Below, one piece after another: positions 1 to 9,493 of a stretch of 33,325 nt of DNA (position 1 is the first letter of the stretch; every line of letters begins with the position of its first letter). This DNA is from Bacteroidota bacterium (GTDB lineage: Bacteria > Bacteroidota > Bacteroidia > Bacteroidales > GCA-2748055), in contig PDRI01000033.1 in assembly GCA_002748055.1 (NCBI GenBank), positions 1 through 33,325 of the forward strand. The letters are read 5' to 3'. The notes beneath the pieces were generated by a model. That model was given only the letters and a program-made list of their open reading frames with translations. It was not told where the DNA came from and made no database searches. A program made the position numbers and the translations under genes.

Positions 1-2759
1 GCCTTCAGGTCTTCGGGGCGTCCCTCAAAGACCACACGGCCCCCTTCTTCGCCACCTTCCGGACCAAGATCAATGATCCAGTCGGCCGACTTGATCACTT
101 CCATGTTGTGTTCGATCACTAAAACTGTGTGCCCCCGCTTAATCAATGCATCGAAAGCAGAAAGCAGGAGCGAGATATCGTGCATGTGCAGGCCCGTAGT
201 TGGCTCATCGAAGATAAAGAACAGCTTTTCTCCATCGCCTTCCTTACTCAGGAAATAGGCCAGTTTAATACGCTGACTTTCCCCTCCGCTCAGGGTACTC
301 GACGACTGGCCCAGTTTAACATAGCCCAGTCCGACCTGCTGAAGAGGTCTGAGCTTTTTTACGATGCGCTTCTCGGTATGGCCATCAGACTCCGAAAAGA
401 AATCGATGGCCTCATTGATCGTCATCTCAAGTACATCGAAGATATGCTTCCCCCTGTACTCCACCTGAAGGATCTCATCCTTAAATCGCCTGCCGTGACA
501 GGCTTCACATTTCAGGCGAACATCTGCCATAAACTGCATCTCGACCTTGATTTCTCCCTCACCCTGGCATTCCTCACAACGTCCTCCATCGATATTGAAC
601 GAGAAATGAGCAGCCTTGTAGCCATTGATTTTCGAGGCCTGCTGATCGGCATAGAGCTTGCGTATTTCGTCATAGGCCTTAAGATAAGTCACCGGATTCG
701 ACCGGGACGATCTTCCAATCGGATGCTGGTCCACAAACTCCACCCGGTCGATTAAATGCAGGTCTCCATCCAGTTTATCGTAGCGGCCGGGCTTATCCCC
801 TGCCCCATTGATGCGTTTATTCAAAGCGGGATAGAGGATGCGACCAACCAGGGACGACTTTCCCGAACCACTCACACCACTTACCACACAGAGGACATTC
901 AGGGGGAATTTCACATCTACATTCTGAAGATTGTTTTCACGGGCTCCAAGCACCTGGAGACAATTGCTCCAGGGCCTCCGGACAGCAGGCAGGGGAATTT
1001 CCTCCAATCCATTCATATAACGGGCCGTAAGGCTCGATTCATCCTTTATAAGGGCATCGAGGGATCCCTCAAATACAAGCTCTCCCCCATGCCTCCCCGC
1101 CATGGGCCCCATGTCGATCACATGATCTGCTGCCCTGATGATTTCTTCATCGTGCTCGACAATCAGCACGGTATTGCCCAGGGCTTTCAGCCCATTCAAA
1201 ACTTCTATCAAACGCTCCGTATCACGAGAATGCAGGCCAATGCTGGGTTCGTCGAGAATGTAGAGGGAACCAACAAGACTGCTGCCCAGAGCTGTGGCCA
1301 GGTTAATGCGCTGGCTTTCGCCTCCGGAAAGGGTCGAAGACAGCCTGTTCAGGGTCAGATACCCCAATCCGACACCCCGCAAGAATCGAAGTCGGCTATG
1401 AATCTCCTTTAGCAGCCTTCCTGCGATAGCCTCCTCCTTATCTGTCAGTTCGATGCCCTCGAAAAACAAAGCCAGTTCGTCTACAGGCATCAGCACCAGC
1501 TCCCCAATGCTCTTGCCGAACAGCTTCACATAAGAAGCTTCCTTCCGAAGCCGGTTTCCATTGCAGTCGGGACAGATCGTCTTGCCCCGGTAGCGCGAAA
1601 GCATCACCCGGTACTGAATCTTGTATTTCTTTTCATCGAGGTGCCTGAAAAACTGGTCGATTCCACCGAAATACCGGTTTCCTTTCCAGAGGAGTTTCCT
1701 TTCCTCTTCACTGAGCTGTGCATAGGGTGTGTGAACCGGAAAAGAAAAATGCTCCGCTTTCATCACCAGCCTGTCCTTCCATTTGCGCATTTTCTCGCCC
1801 TTCCAGCAGACCACTGCATCATCATAAACCGACAGCTGTTTATTGGGAATCACCAGGTCCTCATCAATGCCCATTACCTTCCCATAGCCCTCACAAACCG
1901 GACAGGCTCCAAGGGGGTTGTTAAAGCTGAAAAGGTGCTCAGTGGGTTCCTCGAAGGACAGCCCGTCCTCCTCGAAGAGGGTGGAAAAAGCCCATTCCTC
2001 ATCCGTATCCGGATCCCAGATTCTGCAATGCCCATGCCCCATCTGAAAAGCGGTCTGAACTGAATCCCCGTAACGGCCGACCGATTCCTCATCGTGCTGA
2101 ACCACAATCCTGTCCACCACCAGCTGTAACGAAGCCCCCAAATTCTTTTCTCCTTTCAGGGACTCCAGCTCCACTATGCCACCTTTCGTCCTTAAACGGG
2201 TCATGCCCTGCTGAATATAAACATCCAACTGGTAATCAAGGTCTCTGTCTCCCTGAACCTCCACTTCGGAAAGAATGATTAAACGCCGACCTTTCCTGCA
2301 GGAAAGGATCTGATCGACCACATCACTGACCTGGTGACGGACCACTTCCTTACCACTGATGGGGGAAAAAGTCCGGCCAATGCGCGCAAACAGCAGCTTC
2401 AGATAGTCATAAATCTCGGTAGATGTGCCAACTGTTGATCGGGGATTCCGGGTGTTTACCTTTTGTTCGAGGGCCACAGCCGGGGGTATTCCATGAATGA
2501 AATCCACGTCAGGCTTGTCGATACGTCCCAAAAATTGACGGGCATAGGCCGAAAGGCTTTCTACATACCTGCGCTGGCCTTCGGCATAGAGGGTGTCAAA
2601 CGCGAGCGATGATTTACCAGAACCAGAAAGGCCCGTAATCACAACCATCTTATCACGCGGAATCTTTATTTCCACATTTTTCAGGTTATGAACCCGGGCT
2701 CCCTTTATATGAATGAAACGCTCCCTGTCCTCTGCTTTCATATTGTCCTTTTCTGGCAT
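1..2759 (-). CDS. uvrA: Excinuclease ABC subunit A (partial, C-terminus beyond left edge)
   Basis: UvrA is the damage-sensing ATPase of nucleotide excision repair; it works as a dimer and loads UvrB. I translated the minus strand from the ATG at 2759 and found one uninterrupted frame of 919 codons running off position 1. Seen: first Walker [11 protein letters not shown] at residues 41-50, first ABC signature LSGGESQR near 478 followed by [10 protein letters not shown], second Walker [11 protein letters not shown] near 633, second signature LSGGESQR near 823 followed by FDEPTTGLH. Zinc-binding cysteine pairs are visible in CPVCEGYG and in CEECQGEGE with CEACHGRR. The family is about 940 residues, so only some 20 are missing. 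An alternative start is the in-frame ATG at 2741 (MKAEDRER). It diverges from the sigma factor gene. Identification is very secure. Confidence 0.97.
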   Translation of the reverse strand, partial: MPEKDNMKAEDRERFIHIKGARVHNLKNVEIKIPRDKMVVITGLSGSGKSSLAFDTLYAEGQRRYVESLSAYARQFLGRIDKPDVDFIHGIPPAVALEQKVNTRNPRSTVGTSTEIYDYLKLLFARIGRTFSPISGKEVVRHQVSDVVDQILSCRKGRRLIILSEVEVQGDRDLDYQLDVYIQQGMTRLRTKGGIVELESLKGEKNLGASLQLVVDRIVVQHDEESVGRYGDSVQTAFQMGHGHCRIWDPDTDEEWAFSTLFEEDGLSFEEPTEHLFSFNNPLGACPVCEGYGKVMGIDEDLVIPNKQLSVYDDAVVCWKGEKMRKWKDRLVMKAEHFSFPVHTPYAQLSEEERKLLWKGNRYFGGIDQFFRHLDEKKYKIQYRVMLSRYRGKTICPDCNGNRLRKEASYVKLFGKSIGELVLMPVDELALFFEGIELTDKEEAIAGRLLKEIHSRLRFLRGVGLGYLTLNRLSSTLSGGESQRINLATALGSSLVGSLYILDEPSIGLHSRDTERLIEVLNGLKALGNTVLIVEHDEEIIRAADHVIDMGPMAGRHGGELVFEGSLDALIKDESSLTARYMNGLEEIPLPAVRRPWSNCLQVLGARENNLQNVDVKFPLNVLCVVSGVSGSGKSSLVGRILYPALNKRINGAGDKPGRYDKLDGDLHLIDRVEFVDQHPIGRSSRSNPVTYLKAYDEIRKLYADQQASKINGYKAAHFSFNIDGGRCEECQGEGEIKVEMQFMADVRLKCEACHGRRFKDEILQVEYRGKHIFDVLEMTINEAIDFFSESDGHTEKRIVKKLRPLQQVGLGYVKLGQSSSTLSGGESQRIKLAYFLSKEGDGEKLFFIFDEPTTGLHMHDISLLLSAFDALIKRGHTVLVIEHNMEVIKSADWIIDLGPEGGEEGGRVVFEGRPEDLK

Positions 2760-2770
2760 AAAATTTGTGA

Positions 2771-2778
2771 CAAAATTA
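2771..2778 (-). promoter_or_regulatory. Candidate uvrA -7 element
   Basis: On the minus strand this reads TAATTTTG, an exact match to the Bacteroidota -7 consensus TAnnTTTG. No TTTG was found at the usual 19-20 bp upstream; the nearest one is 10 bp away. If it is used, transcription would begin about 7 nt before the ATG at 2759, which would favour the second ATG at 2741 as the translated start. AT-rich sequence makes chance matches likely. Confidence 0.35.
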
Positions 2779-2892
2779 CTACATTTTGCAAAAAGAATAT
2801 TTTTTGCTTTCTTCGTGCAGTTATTGGATGTTAAACCGTTAATATACAGCCTATCGGAAAACCTCTACGCTTAACCATCAGGAACATAAGTT

Positions 2893-3483
2893 GTGGAACA
2901 CAATACATTGACCGACCAGGAATTGGTTCAAGCATATATCAAAGGTGATTCCGATGCGATTGAGTCGCTCATCCAGCGCCATAGAAGTAAGGTGTATACT
3001 TACATCGTGCTTACCATCAAGAACCAGCCGCTTGCAGAAGACATCTTTCAGGAGACCTTTATTAAGGTCATCCAGTCGTTGCGGGCAGGAAAGTACCGCG
3101 ATAACGGACGCTTTCTTTCCTGGGTTATCCGCATTGCGCACAACCTGATCATCGACCACTTCCGAAAAGAGAAGCAATTGAACGCCATTTCCAATGATGA
3201 TACGGAAATGGACCTCTTCAACTCGCAAAAGCTCTCGGATGATAACATTGAGGATCAGCTTGTAAATACCCAGATTCGAAACGAAATCCGCAGCCTGGTC
3301 AATGCCCTTCCGGGTGATCAGCGGGATGTGGTACTGCTCAGGCACTACGGCGGGCTGAGCTTCAAAGAGATCGCTGACCAGACAGGTGTGAGTATTAACA
3401 CTGCACTCGGACGGATGCGCTACGCCCTCATTAATCTTCGAAAGATGATTGAGGAAAAGGAGTTGAGCCTGACAGCCTATTAA
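2893..3483 (+). CDS. RNA polymerase sigma factor, sigma-70 family (ECF type)
   Basis: A 196-residue sigma factor with only the two domains usual for the ECF group. Region sigma-2 spans about residues 22-92 (the AEDIFQETFIKV and RFLSWVIRIAHNLIIDHFRK segments, typical of 2.3-2.4 core and promoter melting). Region sigma-4 spans about 130-185, with a helix-turn-helix in LSFKEIADQTGVSINTALGR. The start is GTG at 2893: an in-frame stop at 2887-2889 lies just upstream and no earlier start is possible. There is no transmembrane anti-sigma gene next to it. The following gene is a 60-residue ORF of unknown role, 66 bp downstream. The target regulon cannot be told from the sequence. Confidence 0.93.
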   Translation: MEHNTLTDQELVQAYIKGDSDAIESLIQRHRSKVYTYIVLTIKNQPLAEDIFQETFIKVIQSLRAGKYRDNGRFLSWVIRIAHNLIIDHFRKEKQLNAISNDDTEMDLFNSQKLSDDNIEDQLVNTQIRNEIRSLVNALPGDQRDVVLLRHYGGLSFKEIADQTGVSINTALGRMRYALINLRKMIEEKELSLTAY

Positions 3484-3498
3484 CATTTTTTCACATCT

Positions 3499-3529
3499 GC
3501 TGCAATATATACCTGCAGCCGTCGTTTTT
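3499..3529 (+). terminator. Hairpin after the sigma factor gene, possible weak terminator or attenuator
   Basis: A perfect 6-bp stem (GCTGCA at 3499-3504, TGCAGC at 3514-3519) closes a 9-nt AT-rich loop. A run of five T begins six bases after the stem. This could reduce transcription from the sigma gene into the small ORF that follows. The stem is short and the T-run is displaced, so it is weak as an intrinsic terminator. Confidence 0.35.
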
Positions 3530-3549
3530 CATATAAAACACAGCTGCCT

Positions 3550-3732
3550 ATGGTATACGTATCTACCCTGTTTCACCGGGTGGATGAATTCGAGTATTCG
3601 GATGAATCGCTTCCCTCCCGGCTTTACTTACTAGATCCCAAAATCACAGACCAGTTCATTGATGAACTTCTGGGTCAGGTGCTGTTTGATCCCGGACCCG
3701 GGCTGGTAAAAAAAATCCTCTCAGAGGCCTGA
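3550..3732 (+). CDS. Small protein of unknown function downstream of the sigma factor gene
   Basis: A 60-residue ORF on the same strand as the sigma factor gene, starting at ATG 3550. It is acidic in its N-terminal half and has no signal peptide or membrane segment. The ending FDPGPGLVKKILSEA resembles, from memory, a short C-terminal motif (proline, then a hydrophobic stretch with ILxxA) seen in tiny ORFs that follow sigma factor genes in other Bacteroidales; I could not check this. It has no recognisable domain. A role in controlling the sigma factor is possible from position alone. It ends 21 bp from the convergent rsmE stop. Confidence 0.55.
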   Translation: MVYVSTLFHRVDEFEYSDESLPSRLYLLDPKITDQFIDELLGQVLFDPGPGLVKKILSEA

Positions 3733-3753
3733 ATTCAGGGTTCAGGAGTTCGC

Positions 3754-4458
3754 TCAGCCGAGTGCGTGCCGAAAGCGCATAGAGGCACATACATAAATAG
3801 CTGCGGTTTCGGTACGAAGTCTGCTCTCTCCCAACAAGAGTGGTTTGTAGCACGAGGCCATGGCTTGCTTAAGCTCATCTTCGCTGAAATCGCCTTCAGG
3901 GCCAATCAAAAAGGTATAAGACGCAGAGCCGGGGATGCTGCTAATGTCGCTGCGCTTACCCGGGAAGCAATGGGCTATCCATTTCTGTCCGCCCCGGGGC
4001 TCCATCAGAAAGTCCCTGAATTCTCTGAGTGGATTTAAGCGGGGTTTATAGGCCCGAAGGGACTGCTTCATCGCTGAAACCAGGATCTTCTCCAGGCGTT
4101 CAGGCTTTATGGTTTTACGTTCACTGTGCATGCAAAGCAGCGGGGTAATCTCACTCACGCCCAACTCAGTCGCCTTTTCAAGCATCCATTCCATCCGGTC
4201 CATTTGCTTGGTGGGCGCAACAGCAAGGTGTAAATGATAGGGGATGGGATCCTCCCGCCTGAGCAGCCGAAGTTCCCCGATGCGACAATGTTTCACGTGG
4301 GCATCAGCAATTACGCCCCGGTACCAGCCCCCTTCCCCATCGACCGCTTCAATGGTATCGCCTTGTTTAAGGCGCAGGACCCTTACAAGGTGCTTCGACT
4401 CATTTTCATCGAGAACCATTGTTTCATCTTCGGGCCGGGCTATGTAAAACAGCTTCAT
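3754..4458 (-). CDS. rsmE: 16S rRNA (uracil-1498-N3)-methyltransferase
   Basis: RsmE methylates N3 of U1498 in 16S rRNA within the assembled 30S subunit, using S-adenosylmethionine; it is a SPOUT-fold (knotted) enzyme. The 234-residue length is normal. Seen: an N-terminal PUA-like part with HLVRVLRLKQGD near residues 23-34, the central KQMDRMEWMLEKATELGV stretch, and the C-terminal SPOUT signatures LIGPEGDFSEDEL and LLGESRLRTETAA that form the knotted cofactor site. The start ATG at 4458 is followed directly by the family-typical MKLFYI. It is divergent from the metallophosphoesterase gene, with 42 bp between the two starts. Confidence 0.96.
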   Translation of the reverse strand: MKLFYIARPEDETMVLDENESKHLVRVLRLKQGDTIEAVDGEGGWYRGVIADAHVKHCRIGELRLLRREDPIPYHLHLAVAPTKQMDRMEWMLEKATELGVSEITPLLCMHSERKTIKPERLEKILVSAMKQSLRAYKPRLNPLREFRDFLMEPRGGQKWIAHCFPGKRSDISSIPGSASYTFLIGPEGDFSEDELKQAMASCYKPLLLGESRLRTETAAIYVCASMRFRHALG

Positions 4459-4500
4459 AACCGGGCGAATTTACTAATTTGCGCCTGTAAATCCTCGGAC

Positions 4501-5004
4501 ATGTTCAGAATAGGGCTTTTATCTGATACCCACGGCTTCTATGATTCGCGGATCGGGAACCACTTCAAAGACTGCAACGAAATCTGGCATGCCGGAGACA
4601 TTGGAGATCCGGAAGTGATTCGGCGACTGAAGCGCATTGCACCGGTGGTGGCCGTTTACGGAAATATTGATGGCCAGCCCCTTCGATCGCTTCATCCCCT
4701 GCATCAGCGTCATACCAGGGAAGGCCTGGACATTTGGATGACCCATATCGGAGGCTATCCGGGGAACTATGACGCACGGGTCAAAAGTGGCATCCAGGCC
4801 CATCCCCCGGATTTGTTCATATCGGGACATTCCCACATACTAAAAGTCGTACGGGATAAAAAACTGGGCCTGCTTCACATGAATCCGGGTGCCGCCGGAC
4901 GCCATGGTTTCCATAAAGTCAGAACGCTAATACGCTTCGAAATCGAAGCGGCCCGCATCCAGCATGCTGATATCATAGAGCTTGGTCCGCGGTCCCCGGC
5001 TTAA
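4501..5004 (+). CDS. YfcE-type metallophosphoesterase
   Basis: A 167-residue calcineurin-like phosphoesterase of the YfcE/MJ0936 group, metal-dependent enzymes acting on phosphodiesters in vitro; the natural substrate is generally unknown. All metal-binding motifs are visible in order: DTHG near residue 9, GDIGD near 41, GNIDG near 60, THIGGY near 83, and GHSH near 106. The frame is open further upstream to 4234, but that part is antisense to rsmE; the ATG at 4501 gives MFRIGLLSDTHG, the standard family N-terminus. The stop at 5002-5004 overlaps the stop of the convergent 1491-residue gene within a shared TTAA. Confidence 0.92.
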   Translation: MFRIGLLSDTHGFYDSRIGNHFKDCNEIWHAGDIGDPEVIRRLKRIAPVVAVYGNIDGQPLRSLHPLHQRHTREGLDIWMTHIGGYPGNYDARVKSGIQAHPPDLFISGHSHILKVVRDKKLGLLHMNPGAAGRHGFHKVRTLIRFEIEAARIQHADIIELGPRSPA

Positions 5005-8000
5005 AACACTTCACCCTCCTCCCCTTCTTCGTCTTCATACTCAAGGAAGCGGTTTACAAACAGATCCAATCTCCTTTGGGCACTCAGGCTATAGATGTAG
5101 GGGCGTTCCCCTTTCGTCTTACTCCGTCTGTCCTTGGCCTTCAAGTCGTTGATCAGATTGTTAAAATCCCTGTTCGAGGAAAGGACCTGAAGCCCTCCGG
5201 GGCTATAGGCGAAGTAATACCAGGTATTCGGGTCTATCCTCAGATAAATGTCAAAGACATCACCCGACCCTTTCTCCACAAATTCGATATAGGCCTCCAC
5301 TTTTTTGTTAACCTGTACATCGCCTATGTTTCCAATTCCCACCTTCCCATTGTAACGAAACGAGCGGGAATCCTGGTTCCACTTTAGCCTGATATCGTTA
5401 AAGAAAAGACTGTTCTTCCAACTGTCAGGAATTTCTTTATAGGCTCCGTTCAGGGCCAGCTCACGCTCCAGTTTTCCGGCCGTCGCTGCTCCAAGCAAGT
5501 CCCGCATACCCAACTGATAATGGAGGCTGGTCAGATCGACCGGCTCCAGATCGGGCAGGCTGTCGATTTCATGGCCCATGATAGCCAGGGCTTCGGCAGA
5601 GAAGGGAAAGTCCATTCCCAGTAATAAACGGGTCGTAAACCTGTCCTTTTCTAACTGATGAAGAGCGTTCCCGGCTGCTTTCAGTTTCACCTGGCCATAG
5701 TCCAGTGTCAGGTCGATGGGCCCTTCACTATAGAGTTCACACAGGTCTGTATTGAGCTGGAGATAAGAACCCGGGAGCGTGGAATCGGCCCGCTTATCAG
5801 GCTCCGAAATTATATACAGCGTTCTGTCCTCGTCGTAAACCAGTTCACCACGGGCCGAAGCAAAAGTGGCATCAAAATAGTCCTTTCGTCCCGACACAAA
5901 GGTCGAATAAATGTGTGTGGAGTCCCGGGTAATCATGGTTCCCGCAAAAACCTTATTCAGGTCGGTATTCTGCATCTTCTCCCCGACCGGAATCCGAATA
6001 TCGGCCGGATCGAGCTCGGATGTAAACCGCAGCCAGGCCTTTCCGATCTCACAATCATGCACCAGTTTGGCCCCTCCGTCAAAGGTGAGCAGGGGGCTCG
6101 AGGCCTTCATCACCAACTCTCCCTTGAAATCGAACCAGGGGCTGAGCATAAAAGGATCGTCCTCCGGAACATAACCGGTGGCATGTGTCACCAGGGTTGT
6201 ATCGACCCAAATCCGGCTGAAATAGGTCTGGTAGCTGTTCCCAAAGGCATCGGCATAGTCATAGTAACCCGATCCCTCATAACTTTTGGCTCCATTTACT
6301 CCAATGGAAGCGTCGTAAATCAGGTACTGCCGGTTTGTGGTACTGGCCACGACCCTGGCTTTCTCGAGACGCTTCATCTCAGCCTTCAGTCCCACTTCCA
6401 CCTTGCCGTTGTGTGGAAAGACATAGGCATCGGCAACCTCAATAACAGGCACATCAAGGGCATGAAGCTGCTTATCTCTGTAATCATATATGGCCTTTGG
6501 TGCCGCAAATCGAAGCCCATCCTGCCTGGGATGCCTGGAATTGTAGTAGGGGGCATTGGTACGGACAGAGTCAATGCCGATATCAACCAGATTCTGAGGA
6601 AGGGGACCGGACTGGGACAGTTCCACCTTGCTGCTGTCCATCAACCAGTTCATCCTATTGAGATGTGTTTCATACAGGTTGTCGGGCAATTCTACCAGGG
6701 TATTGTCCCCCTTTGCCGTGAAGCTGCCCTCACGTTTGTTCAAATCGACATAGATGCTCACATCGTCGGTCAGGAAAGGAGGCTCCTCCTGCTCCCGGGT
6801 TTTCAGTTTCACCCCCGCACTGTCGGCAAGAATTGCCCTGGCAAGATAGGAGAAATTCCGTGACTCAAGCCTCGCTTCGGGCAGAGCGGTAAGGCCCTGG
6901 CCTGAAAGCCCGGTGGCACGCAGCTCAAAGTCTCCGGCGTGGTGGATGCTGTCGCCAAATATCCTGAAGGTTTCCTCGATGCGATGAATATCGAGTTTGT
7001 CCTCCGAGGGCCTCAATACAATCCCCGCAACCGTGTTTTCTACATAAGGAAATTCTGTCGCATCCAGCTTCTCCCTGACCAGGAAGCGCCTCGATCTGGC
7101 CGACATGGAATCGGGATGCATAAGAAAATCATCCGACCAGGTGGTGGAGCTAATGAAATCGAATGAACCATAGCCATGAAGCCCGGCACTACTCATTTCA
7201 ATATCATTGTAGAAGGTTCCCATCCCCCCGTACACAGGCAGGCCTTCTTCCTCGGTTTGCATGATGAAACCGAGTGAACGGTCGTCGCGCAGGGACATGG
7301 ACAATTCCAAGGGCGGTAAAATACCCGCAGAAACAAAGGTTCCATTTGGTGCAATGGCCTCCGGTCTGAAGTTATCAAGGCTGTCAATCACGAAGGGATC
7401 CAGCTCAAAATAGAATTCATCACGTTCATATACCCCATTCTGAATATATGGTTTATCGAAATAGATGTAAGAATTCCCCCGGCTGGTAAAGGTCGGATAC
7501 TGAGGATGGTTTTCAAGCCCCGACTTGTTGTTCGGATCATCGATCAGCAGTTCCCCTGTCATTCCTTCAATGGCATTGTCGATCCTGGCCAGAATGGGTT
7601 CCCCATACTGGTTGTACTCTCCGGTCGTAATCGACATCTGCATGGAGTCGACGTCCTGCAAATTGATCAGAAAACTATCATAGTTAAAGAAAAAGTTCTG
7701 ACCCGTAAAACGAACAAGACCTGCATCTACAATCCCGTCGAACTGGAAACTCCGGTTTCGTTTCATCAGGATCTCGTTGTTTTCCGGAATCAGCCTGACA
7801 TTCTGAGAATCACTCAGAAAAATCGAGGGAATACCCCTGATAGCCAGATCCTTGGTCTCAAGATTCAATTCGGCATTGGCCTCCCCTTCTGTTCGGGAAA
7901 CAAAGCGAATTACATCATAGTCTCTTTTGCGGGTGGCTGCTTCAATGTATGCATAAAGCTTCTGACGAAGCGTAACCATATCCGTTTCATCGTTGAAATA

Positions 8001-9476
8001 TACGAAGCCGAACTTATTCAGTTTCATAAGGGAATGCCTGACCTGATAGGGCGTGAATCCGATATACTTTGCATACTCTTCCACATTGAAGCTGGTCCCT
8101 TTTAGCATGTTGCCATAGGAGAATAACTGGACAAGCGGGTGACTGAAATCCATACCCTGGAGGTCCATGAAATACTGGTAATCGAAATAGGATTGCGATT
8201 CGAAAGTGGCCCGGCCAATGTTACTCCCTTCCATGGACTGAAATCTTATCTGCTTCTCGTTCCGGTTCCAGAAGAGTTCATCGAAATTGAGATCGATGGC
8301 ATGGTAGGAATCGGCATAGGGCCCAAGAGAAGTAAACTTCTCCGACTTATTCAGCCTGAGCTGTTCCCGCCCCACATTGTAGGAAAACATCAGATCGGGA
8401 TGATAGATGGAGTCTTCCTCGAAATAGAGGGAAACCTCAGAGGAGGCTGCCCTGATGAAGCGATTGTTCATGGTGGCCCGGAAGGTGTAGGCCCTTACAC
8501 GCAGGGTGTCATTGCTGAAAACCTGTATTTCGGCGGGTTCTCCCCCGACCCCTGAGCCAATCAGACTGGCACCCTGTATGGAAAGTCCTCCACGGTAATT
8601 AACTCCCGGAACAAAATCGTCTATACGGTAAGAATTCTTGTAGCTGGTAAACTGCGGATACTTAATCGTTGCCAGATCCTTGATGAGGGTAACCTTGTCC
8701 TCAAGTCTGCCCAAAACCATCCCTTTAAATAAGGCCGGATAATGCAGTTCGACGGAATCGGCGACATAGCTGTTCTTCTTCAGGTGAATGGTGTAATTGT
8801 CGAGGGTGGCATACATCTCCGATTCTGGCATTCCTGCTCTTTCCCAGGTGACGACGCCCCCCTTTCCGTACCATTCAAGACTGAGCGGATCGATATAGCC
8901 CGAAGCCGCTTTAATCTGTATAAAATCCCGCCCCGAATAACAGGCCAGGGTCACCTTATCAAAGACCACCGTCATCCTTCCCTCAAACCTGAATTCATAA
9001 GAGGGGGTGGCAACCTTCCAGGTTGTCGCATTGGAAGCATAGAACACATTTTCCCTTAAGAGATTAAGGGATAGCAAAAGCCATTGATTAATGGTCCTCA
9101 GAAGCGCAGCATCGCTGTTCAGAAAGTGCTGATAGCCTTCGAGCCACTCGGTATAGCCATGTGCACGTTTATTCTTGCTGAAAAACTCGATCAACACCCG
9201 CTGGTAGTGAATAAAGTGAGGATGAGGTCTGCATTTTTTCGCCAGCATCAGGTTCGAAGTTTCCACGATCTCCATCCTATGATCATAGGGCAGGGAATCG
9301 TAGAGCCGAAGAAAGGCTTGAAAATCGGGCTCCTCCGATTCCTCCAGAAAGGTCCCGGTGAAAGCGATTAGCTCTGTTCTGAACAGGGCTGTATCAACCG
9401 AGAAATGTTCTATGATCTGTGCCTTTAATTGAAAGACAACCAGAACCAGTGTAAAAACGAGCGTTGCTCTTTTCAT
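5001..9476 (-). CDS. Very large exported protein of unknown function (1491 residues)
   Basis: I do not recognise a named family. The N-terminus has a signal peptide (basic start, hydrophobic core, cleavage likely after LKA near residue 19), so it is probably periplasmic or surface exposed. No membrane-spanning helix follows. Residues about 20-140 look helical; most of the rest looks beta-rich, with recurring segments of aromatic residues, glycine and aspartate such as GGMGTFYNDIEMSS and GYGSFDF. A stretch near 460-520 (KYIGFTPYQVRHSLMKLN then FGFVYF) looks like a winged helix. The C-terminus is acidic (EYEDEEGEEGEVF) and lacks a type IX sorting domain. It is last in the tmk-tpiA-prmA operon, 17 bp after prmA. 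From memory, similar long proteins occur beside prmA/tpiA in other Bacteroidales; unchecked. Confidence 0.85.
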   Translation of the reverse strand: MKRATLVFTLVLVVFQLKAQIIEHFSVDTALFRTELIAFTGTFLEESEEPDFQAFLRLYDSLPYDHRMEIVETSNLMLAKKCRPHPHFIHYQRVLIEFFSKNKRAHGYTEWLEGYQHFLNSDAALLRTINQWLLLSLNLLRENVFYASNATTWKVATPSYEFRFEGRMTVVFDKVTLACYSGRDFIQIKAASGYIDPLSLEWYGKGGVVTWERAGMPESEMYATLDNYTIHLKKNSYVADSVELHYPALFKGMVLGRLEDKVTLIKDLATIKYPQFTSYKNSYRIDDFVPGVNYRGGLSIQGASLIGSGVGGEPAEIQVFSNDTLRVRAYTFRATMNNRFIRAASSEVSLYFEEDSIYHPDLMFSYNVGREQLRLNKSEKFTSLGPYADSYHAIDLNFDELFWNRNEKQIRFQSMEGSNIGRATFESQSYFDYQYFMDLQGMDFSHPLVQLFSYGNMLKGTSFNVEEYAKYIGFTPYQVRHSLMKLNKFGFVYFNDETDMVTLRQKLYAYIEAATRKRDYDVIRFVSRTEGEANAELNLETKDLAIRGIPSIFLSDSQNVRLIPENNEILMKRNRSFQFDGIVDAGLVRFTGQNFFFNYDSFLINLQDVDSMQMSITTGEYNQYGEPILARIDNAIEGMTGELLIDDPNNKSGLENHPQYPTFTSRGNSYIYFDKPYIQNGVYERDEFYFELDPFVIDSLDNFRPEAIAPNGTFVSAGILPPLELSMSLRDDRSLGFIMQTEEEGLPVYGGMGTFYNDIEMSSAGLHGYGSFDFISSTTWSDDFLMHPDSMSARSRRFLVREKLDATEFPYVENTVAGIVLRPSEDKLDIHRIEETFRIFGDSIHHAGDFELRATGLSGQGLTALPEARLESRNFSYLARAILADSAGVKLKTREQEEPPFLTDDVSIYVDLNKREGSFTAKGDNTLVELPDNLYETHLNRMNWLMDSSKVELSQSGPLPQNLVDIGIDSVRTNAPYYNSRHPRQDGLRFAAPKAIYDYRDKQLHALDVPVIEVADAYVFPHNGKVEVGLKAEMKRLEKARVVASTTNRQYLIYDASIGVNGAKSYEGSGYYDYADAFGNSYQTYFSRIWVDTTLVTHATGYVPEDDPFMLSPWFDFKGELVMKASSPLLTFDGGAKLVHDCEIGKAWLRFTSELDPADIRIPVGEKMQNTDLNKVFAGTMITRDSTHIYSTFVSGRKDYFDATFASARGELVYDEDRTLYIISEPDKRADSTLPGSYLQLNTDLCELYSEGPIDLTLDYGQVKLKAAGNALHQLEKDRFTTRLLLGMDFPFSAEALAIMGHEIDSLPDLEPVDLTSLHYQLGMRDLLGAATAGKLERELALNGAYKEIPDSWKNSLFFNDIRLKWNQDSRSFRYNGKVGIGNIGDVQVNKKVEAYIEFVEKGSGDVFDIYLRIDPNTWYYFAYSPGGLQVLSSNRDFNNLINDLKAKDRRSKTKGERPYIYSLSAQRRLDLFVNRFLEYEDEEGEEGEVF

Positions 9477-9493
9477 AACCCATGGCTTAAATA

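Noticed and set aside
129..2063. Several open frames on the plus strand (for example 129-755, 756-1412, 1641-2063)
   Set aside because: They lie antisense to uvrA, whose minus-strand frame is continuous with all ABC and zinc motifs; the plus-strand translations show no family motifs.
2878..3486. 202-residue open frame antisense to the sigma factor gene
   Set aside because: The plus strand encodes a complete sigma factor; the antisense product has no recognisable features.
3728..3739. 12-bp palindrome CCTGAATTCAGG at the end of the 60-residue ORF
   Set aside because: Too short and without a T-run to be called a terminator; may be chance.
4234..4500. N-terminal extension of the metallophosphoesterase
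   Set aside because: The region is antisense to rsmE and precedes the natural start MFRIGLLSDTHG.
5658..6863. 401-residue open frame on the plus strand inside the 1491-residue gene
   Set aside because: The opposite strand has an unbroken 4.5-kb frame with signal peptide; the plus-strand product is a composition shadow.
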